Positions 33,572 through 40,944 of a stretch of DNA of 64,000 nt are shown in pieces. Position numbers and translations under genes: made by a program. Under the pieces are notes generated by a model that searched no databases, was not told where the DNA came from, and was given only the letters and a program-made list of their open reading frames with translations. The number at the start of each line of letters is the position of its first letter. The stretch's first letter is position 1. Source of the stretch: Aldehydirespirator sp965220645 (GTDB lineage Bacteria; Actinomycetota; Acidimicrobiia; Acidimicrobiales; Aldehydirespiratoraceae); contig OZ244836.1 of NCBI GenBank assembly GCA_965220645.1, forward strand, positions 1-64,000. Direction: 5' to 3'.

Positions 33572-34658
33572 ATGGTCATTTCGCAAGCTCAGAGGGCCGA
33601 AACCGCCGTGACTCAGATGCTGGCCGCAGCCGGCGACGGGAGCGTTGCGGCCGTGGACCTTCGCACGGCACTGGAGATTTCGAGGGCCATCGCCTCGAAG
33701 CTGGCCGCCTTCCAGGCCCGGGCGGCGGCGGCGCTGGCCGCGCGGGAGAGCCACGGCGACGGCGGTGCGGGGGTGCTGCGCCATTCCACCGGCGTGTCTC
33801 GGCGCCAGGCGGAGGGGCAGGCCCGGGCCGTGCGGATACTCGACGGCATGCCCGTGCTGCGGGACGCGCTCGAGGCGGGGAAGGTGTCATTCGCCAATGC
33901 GGCCCGGCTGGCGGATGCGGCCGAGGCCACCAGTGCCGATGCGGTGCAAGCCGATGCGGAGCTGTTGTCGAAGGCCGAGTCGATGCCTGACGACCTGTTC
34001 TCACGGGAGGCGCGGCGGTGGGCCGCTCGACATCAGCCCGACGGCGGTGAGGCTGGCTACGCCCGGCGTCGGGCCCGGCGGTGGTTGCGCATCTGGGACG
34101 GCGAGGACGGCATGACCCATCTGCGCGGCGAACTCGATCCCGTGACCGGGGAGAGGGTCCGCAACCGTCTGGAGGCCGAGGCTCGCCGTGTGCGTCAAAC
34201 CGACCCACGTGACGAGCGACGCAGCCGGCACTCCGCTGTGGCGAGGCACTACCAAGCGGACTGCGACCGCCGCCCAGCTCAAGGCGCTCATCGCTCGCGA
34301 CGGCGGCTGTGTCGGCTGCGGCTGCCATCCCGCACTGTGCCAGGCCCATCACATCAAGCCCGCCTCGCAGGGAGGGCCGACCACCATCTCCAACATGGTG
34401 CTGCTGTGCTGGAACTGCCACAACAAGGTCCATCACCACCAGTGGACGGTCACACGCCGCCATGGACGGTTCGGGCTGCTGCCCCCGGAGCGAACCCGCT
34501 GGGGCCCGGCCCGCGCTCCCGATCCCCCGGCAGGGCGACCTCCCGGGGGTCGCGGGGGCTCCGGGCCGGGAGCGACTCGGCCCGAGCCAGCCCCTGCCCT
34601 TGGGACACCGAATCCGCCATCGGTGCCGCCCGCCGAGCCGCTGTTCACCCTCATGTAG
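33572..34658 (+). pseudogene. DUF222-HNH endonuclease gene with internal deletion
   Basis: The frame from the ATG at 33572 codes for DUF222 helices (ALEISRAIASKLAAFQARAA, GVSRRQAEGQARAVRIL, WLRIWDGEDGMTHLRGELDPVTGERV) until RLEAEARR (~34190). The HNH part (KALIARDGGCVGCGC, CQAHHIKPASQGGPT, LLCWNCHNKVHHH) is in a different frame up to 34658. The linker of ~60 or more residues usually found between the two is missing, so a deletion caused the shift. All HNH residues survive, but fused expression is lost. Confidence 0.8.
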
Positions 34659-34904
34659 ACGTCCGACTCCGCAGCCCGGCTCCACGGCCGACACCCCGAA
34701 CGGGTCAACCGCATCCGAGCCGGTGACCCAGCGGCGGTCACCCGTTTGGCCGTCATCCGTTTCTTGACAATCCAACCCGCGGCATCAACCCAGCCAGTCA
34801 CCCGGCGGGGCCGGGACCCGGGCCCGAGCCCCAGGGTCCGGCGCCAACCAGCCTCGGCGGGGGCACAATCCCTGGCCTGAGCAATGGGGCCCCGGCTCAG
34901 CCGG

Positions 34905-34985
34905 CGTCGGCGGCTCGGCGGGCCAGGCCTAGGCGGCTCGGTGGGCCAAGCCTAGGCGGCTCGGTGGGCCAGGCCTAGGCGGTCG
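34905..34985. repeat. Tandem copies of ligase gene tail
   Basis: GCCTAGGCGGCTCGGTGGGC units (22 bp) occur three times, the last being the true 3' end (GLAHRAA-stop) of the ligase. The rest of 34660-34950 has no recognisable gene. Confidence 0.8.
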
Positions 34986-36424
34986 GCCTTTCCGCTGAAG
35001 GTGCGGGGCATGGCCTCCAACTCGGTCATGGTGGCCGGCAGGAGAGCGGGCGGCACGGTGGCTCCGGCGTGGGCGATCAGGTCGTCGGGGGTGACCGCGT
35101 GGCCGGAGCGGGCCTCGTAGAACCCAGCCAACTCGCCGTCGCCCCGGTCCACCACGGCGGCATGGAGCACAGCCGGGTGGCCGTAGAGGGCGTCCTCCAG
35201 CTCACGCAGGAACCCGCCCCTCGCGGCGGCAGAGGCGGCCTCGCCGGTGCGGCCCAGCACCTTTATGTGACCGTCGGGGTCGGCCACGGCCAGGTCACCG
35301 GTGTGGAGCACGCCGCCCTGGGTGGTGGCTGCGAAACGGTCCGGCTTGTTGCGGTACTCCGGGAAGAAGCCGTGACCGACCAGCACCTCGCCCACCTCGC
35401 CTGCGGGCAGCTCGTCGAAGGGCTCGTCGAGACCGGCCACGTAGGAGGAGCGGTCGGGCAGGGGACGGCCCACCCAGCCCTCCAGAGCCCGCTCGCCGTC
35501 GGCGGGGCTGCCCATGGCCATGAACCCTCCCATCTCGCTCTGCCCGTAGCTCTCCAGCAACGAGATGCCGAGCGTCGCCAGGTAGTCGCGCTTGATGCGG
35601 GGGGCCAGGGGCGAGCCGCCCGACAGGGCCACCCGGAACGGCGGATCGTCGGCTGCATCGGGGGCGTTCACTATGTCGGCCAGGGTGAGCGGGTAGGCGA
35701 CCAGCACGGTGGCGCGGTGGTCTCGGGCCACCTGCCACATCTCGGCGACCGGCCGGCCCGCCACCAGGGCAACCGCGGCGCCGGTGTGGACGGCAGGCAT
35801 CAGGGCGGCGACCAGCTGGAAGCTGCTGGGGATGGGGGTGGTGGCCAGCAGGACGTCGTCGTGGCCGAGCCCGAGGCGGTCGGCGATGCACGCGGTGGCC
35901 CGGGTCACGTCGGCCGAGCGCAGCACCACACCCTTGGGCAGCCCGGTCGTGCCGGAGGTGTAGCTCAGGTACAGGGGCGCGTCGGGTCCGTGGCGATCGA
36001 CGGGGTCAGTGGCGGTCGCTGGGGCGGTGACTGGGGCCAGGTCGTTCAGGTCGATCACTGAGTGGGCGCCGGCGGCGGCCAGGACCTCGTGGCGCTCGGT
36101 GGCGGCTGCCACTACGGGGGCGTTGACGTCTTCCACGAAGTACGGCAGGGCGTCGGCGCTGAGTTGGGCGTCGAGCAGGCCGGGCAGGGCACCGGCCTTC
36201 CAGGCACCGATGATGCCGAGCCACAGCGACACCCCGTCCGGGGCGCAGAAGCCGACCGTGTCACCCGGCGACACTCCCCGAGCGACGAGCTCGGCCGCGG
36301 TGGCATCGGTGATCCGTTCGGCCTGGGCGTAGGTGACCGACGACTGGCTGTCGATCAGGAACGGGCGCTCGCCGTGCCGCCGCGCGGTCCTGCGGAACAC
36401 GGAGACGATGTCGGGTGAGTACAT
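34952..36424 (-). CDS. Acyl-CoA synthetase / adenylate-forming ligase
   Basis: 490 residues from the ATG at 36424; the frame upstream is only repeat sequence. Complete ANL motif set: A3 YTSGTTGLPKG, A5 YGQSEMGG, A7 TGDLAV, A8-like LGRTGEA, and a C-terminal SGKADR with the catalytic Lys. It would activate a carboxylic acid to acyl-AMP and load it on CoA. Substrate not predictable; the short N-terminus (MYSPDIVSVFRRTARRHGERPFL) suits medium- or long-chain acids. It stands alone, divergent from the GNAT gene. Confidence 0.88.
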   Translation of the reverse strand: MYSPDIVSVFRRTARRHGERPFLIDSQSSVTYAQAERITDATAAELVARGVSPGDTVGFCAPDGVSLWLGIIGAWKAGALPGLLDAQLSADALPYFVEDVNAPVVAAATERHEVLAAAGAHSVIDLNDLAPVTAPATATDPVDRHGPDAPLYLSYTSGTTGLPKGVVLRSADVTRATACIADRLGLGHDDVLLATTPIPSSFQLVAALMPAVHTGAAVALVAGRPVAEMWQVARDHRATVLVAYPLTLADIVNAPDAADDPPFRVALSGGSPLAPRIKRDYLATLGISLLESYGQSEMGGFMAMGSPADGERALEGWVGRPLPDRSSYVAGLDEPFDELPAGEVGEVLVGHGFFPEYRNKPDRFAATTQGGVLHTGDLAVADPDGHIKVLGRTGEAASAAARGGFLRELEDALYGHPAVLHAAVVDRGDGELAGFYEARSGHAVTPDDLIAHAGATVPPALLPATMTELEAMPRTFSGKADRLGLAHRAA

Positions 36425-36519
36425 GGAGCGGAAGCTACCGCGGCACACCGGGCAGTCAGCCAGCCGGGCCGGGTCCCGGCCTCCAGACGCACAGCCAGAC
36501 GCGGCCACAACCGGCGGGG

Positions 36520-36690
36520 CCACAACCGACACGGCCACAACCGGCGGGGCCACAACCGGACACGGCCACAACCGACAGGGCCACAACCGGACCCGGGCCA
36601 CAACCGACAGGGCCACAACCGGACCCGGGCCACAACCGACAGGGCCACAACCGGCGGGGCCACAACCGGACAGGGCCACAACCGGCGGGG
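36520..36690. repeat. Intergenic tandem repeat (GGCCACAACCGG type)
   Basis: 12-18 bp units GGCCACAACCGACACG / GGGCCACAACCGGCGG repeat more than ten times between the divergent ligase and GNAT genes. No spacer structure and not coding on the GNAT side. It fills most of the shared promoter region. Confidence 0.85.
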
Positions 36691-36705
36691 CCGTAGCCTC
36701 GGGGC

Positions 36706-37227
36706 ATGGACGATGTGGTCGTGCGGCTCGCCACCCTCGACGACGCAGAGGCGATCCGACGCATCTACAACTACGAGGTCGAGCACACCACCCACACCTT
36801 CGACCTCGTACCCCGCACACTCGAGGACCAGCAGGCCTGGCTGCGGGACCGGGCCGGCGCACTCGGGGTGCTTGTGGCCGAGCTCGACGGGCGGGTGGTC
36901 GGCTTCTCGTCGCTGAGCGAGTACCGGACCCGGCCCGCCTACCGGACCTCAGTGGAGTCCAGCGTGTACGTGGATGAGACGGTGCGAGGCCGGGGAGTCG
37001 GCCGGCGGCTGGTGCGGGAACTCGTCGGCCTGGCCCAGGCCCGGGGCTTCCACACCATGATCGCCCGGGTCGCCGGGGGCCACGAAGCCTCGATCAAGCT
37101 GCACGAGGCCGTCGGGTTCACCACCGTCGGCACCGAGCGGGAGGTCGGCCGCAAGTTCGGGGGCTGGCTCGACATCGTGGTGATGCAGCGCATGCTCGGG
37201 GCGGATGAGCTTCCGCCGCGGGCATGA
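36706..37227 (+). CDS. GNAT N-acetyltransferase, phosphinothricin-acetyltransferase-like
   Basis: 173 residues. The acetyl-CoA site is RGRGVGRRLVREL (motif A, residues ~86-98). VRLATLDDAEAIRRIYNYEVEHTTHTF at the front and GFTTVGTEREVGRKFGGWLDIVVMQ at the end match the Pat/bar/YncA subgroup, which acetylates phosphinothricin, methionine sulfoximine or similar amines. A natural detoxification role is inferred. The start at 36706 directly follows the repeat array. Confidence 0.87.
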   Translation: MDDVVVRLATLDDAEAIRRIYNYEVEHTTHTFDLVPRTLEDQQAWLRDRAGALGVLVAELDGRVVGFSSLSEYRTRPAYRTSVESSVYVDETVRGRGVGRRLVRELVGLAQARGFHTMIARVAGGHEASIKLHEAVGFTTVGTEREVGRKFGGWLDIVVMQRMLGADELPPRA

Positions 37228-37258
37228 CGCCGCCATCAGTCACCAAGATTGGAGAGCG

Positions 37259-37340
37259 TGGGCCGGGGAGGATTCGAACCTCCGTAGGCGAAGCCGACGG
37301 GTTTACAGCCCGTTCCCTTTGGCCGCTCGGGCACCGACCC
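37259..37340 (-). tRNA. tRNA-Tyr (GTA)
   Basis: The reverse strand folds into a cloverleaf: acceptor GGGTCGG/CCGGCCC, anticodon loop CTGTAAA with anticodon GTA, long variable arm typical of class II bacterial tRNA-Tyr, T-arm GGAGGTTCGAATCCTCC. CCA is not encoded. Confidence 0.95.
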
Positions 37341-37372
37341 AGACGGGCGAGCACGATACCATCAGTAGCCCC

Positions 37373-37861
37373 ATGCCCACCTTCGACGTAGTCAGCCGCC
37401 TCGACATGCAGGAAGTCCGCAACGCCGTGGACCAGGCCGGGCGGGAGGTCAACACCCGCTACGACTTCCGCAACACCGGCACCTCGGTAGAGCTCGGCGA
37501 CGGCGCCATCACGATGAACTCGTCGACCGAGGACCGGCTGGCCGCCGCCCGCCAAGTCCTCGAAGAGAAACTGGTGCGGCGCAAGGTGTCGCTCAAGGCG
37601 CTCGACTACGGCAAAGTGCAGGAAGCCGCCGGGGCAACCGTCCGCCAGGTGGCTGCACTGCGGGCCGGCATCTCGTCGGACCGGGCCCGGGAACTCAACA
37701 AGTTCATCAAGGGCCTCGGCGTCAAGGGCGTGCAGTCGTCCACCCAGGGAGACCAGATGCGGGTGCAGTCCAAGAAGCGCGACGACCTCCAAGCCGTGAT
37801 CTCCGCCCTCAAGGAGGCCGACTTCGACGTGCCTCTCCAGTACGTCAACTTCCGCGACTAG
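37373..37861 (+). CDS. yajQ: YajQ-family nucleotide-binding protein
   Basis: 162 residues, start at MPTFDVVSRLDMQEVRNAVDQA because earlier in-frame codons lie inside the tRNA region. The family hallmarks are present (REVNTRYDFR near the front, KGLGVKGVQSSTQGDQMRVQSKKRDDLQAVI, DVPLQYVNFRD at the end). YajQ proteins have two ferredoxin-like domains and bind nucleotides; in some bacteria they bind cyclic di-GMP. Full length and conserved. Confidence 0.93.
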   Translation: MPTFDVVSRLDMQEVRNAVDQAGREVNTRYDFRNTGTSVELGDGAITMNSSTEDRLAAARQVLEEKLVRRKVSLKALDYGKVQEAAGATVRQVAALRAGISSDRARELNKFIKGLGVKGVQSSTQGDQMRVQSKKRDDLQAVISALKEADFDVPLQYVNFRD

Positions 37862-37880
37862 CCGGGGCCCCTGCCCCGGC
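37861..37880 (+). terminator. Hairpin directly after yajQ
   Basis: GCCGGGGC / GCCCCGGC with a 4-nt loop beginning at the last base of the stop codon. No T-run follows, so termination efficiency is uncertain. Confidence 0.5.
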
Positions 37881-37922
37881 GCGGGGTTGTAAGGCTAATT
37901 TCGGACAGTTACGTTATTGTCC

Positions 37923-38657
37923 ATGACTGTTGAAGTATTGCAAGACACTCTTGAAGGCTCGGGAACATCCACCGCCTCCGACGTCGAACGCGGCAGGGAT
38001 AGCGTGACCCCCGTGGAGGACACCGAGCCCGGCCACGCCAAACCCGACGAGGCCTGGTTCGACGACCCCGACGCCCACTTCGAGGAAGTCCGCGACTACA
38101 TGAGGCGGCTGCACAGGCGGTGCGGCAGTTCCGATGAGTTCATCGCCGCGCTCAGCGGCCTGTTCCCCGACCTCGAGGACAAGTTCGCCCGAATCAGCGC
38201 TGGAGCGGAAATCGACTTCGGCAGCTACGACGAGGCCGACGCGGTCGCCGAACTTGGCCCGGGTCGATACGTCTGCTTCCGAAGCACCGCTGAGTTGACT
38301 GCGTTGGACTTGGCGCAGATGGCCGGCCCCGATAGGCGCGGCGCGGGCGACCAGCCCGACGAGGCCTGGTTCGAGGACCCCGACGCCCACTACGACGAAG
38401 TCGTCTACTACATAAAGCGACTGCACGTCCGCTGCGACAGCTCCGACGAGTTCGTCGCCGCGCTCAGCGGCCTGTTCCCGGACCTTGAGGAGAAGGTCGA
38501 CAAGTCGAGGGCCCTGGCCGTGGAGGACCTCGGCGATGACGACCTGCCCGATCCGGACGCCGACATCGCCGAGGGCCGGTCCGTCACCTTCCTGAGCGGC
38601 GCGGAGATGCTCGCCGCAGACTTGGCAATGCTCTCAGACCCGGTGGTATGTGACTAG
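37923..38657 (+). CDS. Unknown acidic protein with two copies of a ~48-residue domain, putative antitoxin
   Basis: 244 residues from the ATG at 37923 (a TTG two codons earlier is possible). Residues ~42-90 and ~141-190 are duplicates: PDEAWFDDPDAHFEEVRDYM...CGSSDEFIAALSGLFPDLEDKF and PDEAWFEDPDAHYDEVVYYI...CDSSDEFVAALSGLFPDLEEKV. Both halves end in a similar hydrophobic motif (STAELTALDLAQM; SGAEMLAADLAML). Very acidic, no signal peptide, no known DNA-binding motif. It lies 29 bp before a small RelE/ParE-like gene, the usual order antitoxin-toxin, so an antitoxin role is inferred. I do not recognise the domain. Confidence 0.65.
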   Translation: MTVEVLQDTLEGSGTSTASDVERGRDSVTPVEDTEPGHAKPDEAWFDDPDAHFEEVRDYMRRLHRRCGSSDEFIAALSGLFPDLEDKFARISAGAEIDFGSYDEADAVAELGPGRYVCFRSTAELTALDLAQMAGPDRRGAGDQPDEAWFEDPDAHYDEVVYYIKRLHVRCDSSDEFVAALSGLFPDLEEKVDKSRALAVEDLGDDDLPDPDADIAEGRSVTFLSGAEMLAADLAMLSDPVVCD

Positions 38658-38686
38658 TCGGCCCGCTGCGGCTCCTGGGGCCGGTC

Positions 38687-38995
38687 ATGCCCACCTACGA
38701 CCGGGAGAGCCGCTTCCTCCGAGACTGGGCGCGCCTGTCCAAGGATCAGCGAGGTCTTCTCCTGACAGCGAGGGACGAATTCGTCGACGACCTGCGCGAC
38801 ATGGAGGCGGGACGGCGCAGCTCCTTTCGTCGCGGCCTTCGGGTCAAGGGGGCCAAGGGCGCACCTGGGATCTTCGAGATGACCTGGGCGGCGGACGGTA
38901 GGGCGACCTTCTCGTGGGGTGAGGAGAAGCTCCCCGGTCACCGGCACATCATCTGGCGCCGGTGCGGCGGCCACGAGATCCTCGAGCGCCCCTGA
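38687..38995 (+). CDS. RelE/ParE-like small basic toxin candidate
   Basis: 102 residues: YDRESRFLRDWARLSKDQRGLLLTARDEFVDDL helices, then RVKGAKGAPGIFEMTWAADGRATFSWGEE strands and HRHIIWRRCGGHEILERP. The fold order (two helices, beta-sheet, C-terminal HxI(I)WRR) is that of RelE/ParE-superfamily proteins annotated as cytotoxic translational repressors. Basic protein next to an acidic partner supports a toxin-antitoxin pair. Confidence 0.7.
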   Translation: MPTYDRESRFLRDWARLSKDQRGLLLTARDEFVDDLRDMEAGRRSSFRRGLRVKGAKGAPGIFEMTWAADGRATFSWGEEKLPGHRHIIWRRCGGHEILERP

Positions 38996-39130
38996 TTGCG
39001 GGCCCCGGCGGGACGCTGGGATCGCGACTCGAACTGGCCTCACGCCCTGAAGCCGGCCAGCGGCGAGCGGGCCCGGTCGTCGTGACACCAGTCCTCGGGG
39101 TGCCGTCCGTGGTCGCTTGCCCGGCCGGGA

Positions 39131-39210
39131 ACTACTCCCAGTCGCGGGACTCCAGGCGGCGGGCTGAAACTGCCGGGGCTACTCCCAGTCGCGGGACTCC
39201 AAGCGGCGGA
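39131..39210. repeat. Duplicate of htpX gene tail
   Basis: ACTCCCAGTCGCGGGACTCC occurs at ~39133 and again at 39181, the latter being the 3' coding end of htpX (LESRDWE-stop). 38996-39130 holds no gene. Confidence 0.75.
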
Positions 39211-40045
39211 TGCGCTCAGCGGTGGGCGGATGCGTCGAGAACAGCTTGCCGAAGCCGCCTCCGCCACCGCCGCCGCGGGCCTGGGCCTTCAGCGGGTTGA
39301 TGATGTAGTTCGACGCCTGGCTCGGGTTGACACCCGACGGGATCCGCTGCGAGTACACCTCCAGGCGCTCCAGCGCCCGGGCCAGGGGACGGCCGTCGTT
39401 GATCAGCTTGGCCGCCGACGCATCGGCCTGGAACTCGCGGCTGCGGCTGATGGCAGCCTGGATCATCGCGGCCGCGATCGGGGCCAGGATGGCCAGAGCC
39501 AGCTGGCCGAAGATATTGCCGTCACGGTCGCCGCCGCGGCCGCCCGCGAACATCGCTCCCCACATAGCCATGTGGGCCACGAACGTCACCGCCATGCCGA
39601 TGGCCGCAGCCACCGAGCCGATCAGGATGTCACGGTTGCGGATATGGGCCAGCTCATGGGCCAGCACCCCCCGGATCTCGTCCCAACCCATGGCCTGGGT
39701 GAGCCCGGCCGTGATGCATATCGCGGCGTTGTTGGGGTTGCGGCCGGTGGCGAAAGCGTTGGGCTGCGGGTTGGGCGACATGTACAGCTTCGGCGTGGGC
39801 ATCTCGGCCCGGCGGCACAGGTCCCGCATGATCTCGTAGTACTCGGGCATGTCCTCCGCGGTCACCGGCTGGGCCCGGGCCGAGGCGATGGCAAGCTTGT
39901 CGCTGAACCAGTAGGAGCCCCCGGTCAGCACCAGGGCGAAGATCAGGCCGAGCACCAGGCCGCCCTGCCCGAAAGACCCCCCGATCACAATGCACAGGCC
40001 GCCGAGCAGGGCCAGCAGCATGAACGTCTTGGCCGTGTTGAGCAT
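39179..40045 (-). CDS. htpX: Membrane zinc protease HtpX (M48 family)
   Basis: 288 residues. Two N-terminal membrane helices (FMLLALLGGLCIVIGG; LVLGLIFALVLTGGSYWF), then conserved PKLYMSPNPQPNAFATGRNP, zinc motif HELAH in VLAHELAHIRNRDI, two more hydrophobic segments and the third ligand region SREFQADASAA. It acts in quality control of membrane proteins. Length is normal. Confidence 0.95.
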   Translation of the reverse strand: MLNTAKTFMLLALLGGLCIVIGGSFGQGGLVLGLIFALVLTGGSYWFSDKLAIASARAQPVTAEDMPEYYEIMRDLCRRAEMPTPKLYMSPNPQPNAFATGRNPNNAAICITAGLTQAMGWDEIRGVLAHELAHIRNRDILIGSVAAAIGMAVTFVAHMAMWGAMFAGGRGGDRDGNIFGQLALAILAPIAAAMIQAAISRSREFQADASAAKLINDGRPLARALERLEVYSQRIPSGVNPSQASNYIINPLKAQARGGGGGGGFGKLFSTHPPTAERIRRLESRDWE

Positions 40046-40094
40046 CGTCCGTCACCTCCGCGTGCGCCGCCGCGTCCGCCACCCCAACCTACCG

Positions 40095-40318
40095 GCGGTT
40101 GGTAAGAGCCGAAAAGGCTCGCCCACCACCCCACGCCACCAACACCGCACACCACCCACCGGCGGCACACAAGAGCCCCCAGCGCCACCCACCACCCCAC
40201 GCCACCAACACCGCACACCACCCACCGGCGGTTGGCAAGAGCCCCCCACGCCACCCACCACCCCACGCCACCAACACCGCACACCACCCACCGGCGGCAC
40301 ACAAGAGCCGGTAAGGCG
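40095..40318. repeat. 63-bp intergenic tandem repeat, three copies
   Basis: CACCACCCCACGCCACCAAC followed by CACCGCACACCACCCACCGG and a variable CACACAAGA or TTGGCAAGA. Located between htpX and the HAD gene, not coding in either. Confidence 0.85.
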
Positions 40319-40325
40319 GTAACGC

Positions 40326-40862
40326 TCAGTGCTCGTAGTAGCCGGAGTGGGTGTAGAGGGCGAAGACACCCTCGGAGCGGTACATCTCGATGATCCGCTC
40401 GTCGTCGTCGATGGCCGCGGTGATCACGTAGCCGGCCGCACGCAGGCGAGACAGTTCGTGGCGTTTGAAATCGGCCGACGGGCCATGGGAGCCCTTGCCG
40501 TGCTCCGGGCGCAGGATCAGCAGGTCGTGGCGCACGTCGTTTGCGGCCAGCCAGCGGCGGGTGTCGTCGGACATGTAGTGCGGGCGGGCCGTCAGGATGG
40601 CCACGGTGTGGTCGTCGTCCACCGAGGCGGCCAGAGCCAGGCCGGTCTCCAAGGGCGGATCGCCGGGGGCAGCGGTGAAAAAGCCTCGGAAATCCTTGAA
40701 CGCGCCCCGCAGGAAATGCTGGCGGTGGGTTGCATCGGAGATCACGCCGTCGAGGTCGAGGATCACCAGCGGCCCCCCGGCGTGCGCCCCGCCGTCGGGA
40801 CCCCCGCCCCGCGCCCCGTCGCGGAAGAACCAATTGTCGGGGGGGTTGCTGGCGGCGGTCAC
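40326..40862 (-). CDS. HAD-superfamily phosphatase
   Basis: 178 residues from the GTG at 40862 with GAGGA at correct distance. Motif I LVILDLDGVISD (nucleophile Asp and +2 Asp), motif II VAILTARP (Thr), Lys in the GKGSHGPSADFKRHEL area, motif IV AAIDDDERII. The THRQHFL after motif I and the compact size resemble the phosphatase domain of polynucleotide kinase/phosphatases and acid-phosphatase-like HADs. Substrate unknown. Confidence 0.82.
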   Translation of the reverse strand: MTAASNPPDNWFFRDGARGGGPDGGAHAGGPLVILDLDGVISDATHRQHFLRGAFKDFRGFFTAAPGDPPLETGLALAASVDDDHTVAILTARPHYMSDDTRRWLAANDVRHDLLILRPEHGKGSHGPSADFKRHELSRLRAAGYVITAAIDDDERIIEMYRSEGVFALYTHSGYYEH

Positions 40863-40876
40863 GTCCCCGGTCCTCG

Positions 40877-40929
40877 CCGAAATTCTTGTTGCCGAGGTCC
40901 TGGGACGACCACAACCACAAGAATTTCGG
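40877..40929. repeat. Intergenic palindrome, A copy 1
   Basis: CCGAAATTCTTGT and ACAAGAATTTCGG (13-bp perfect arms) separated by 27 bp containing ACGACCA. The same arms and loop length occur at 63387-63439. Confidence 0.85.
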
Positions 40930-40944
40930 GAAAGCGGGGGGCGA

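Noticed and set aside
36520..36690. CRISPR-like array
   Set aside because: Short 12-18 bp units in direct tandem, no spacers, no cas genes anywhere in the window.
38996..39178. Small gene between the toxin candidate and htpX
   Set aside because: Frames here are short and Arg/Gly-rich without a ribosome site; half of the region is a copy of the htpX tail.
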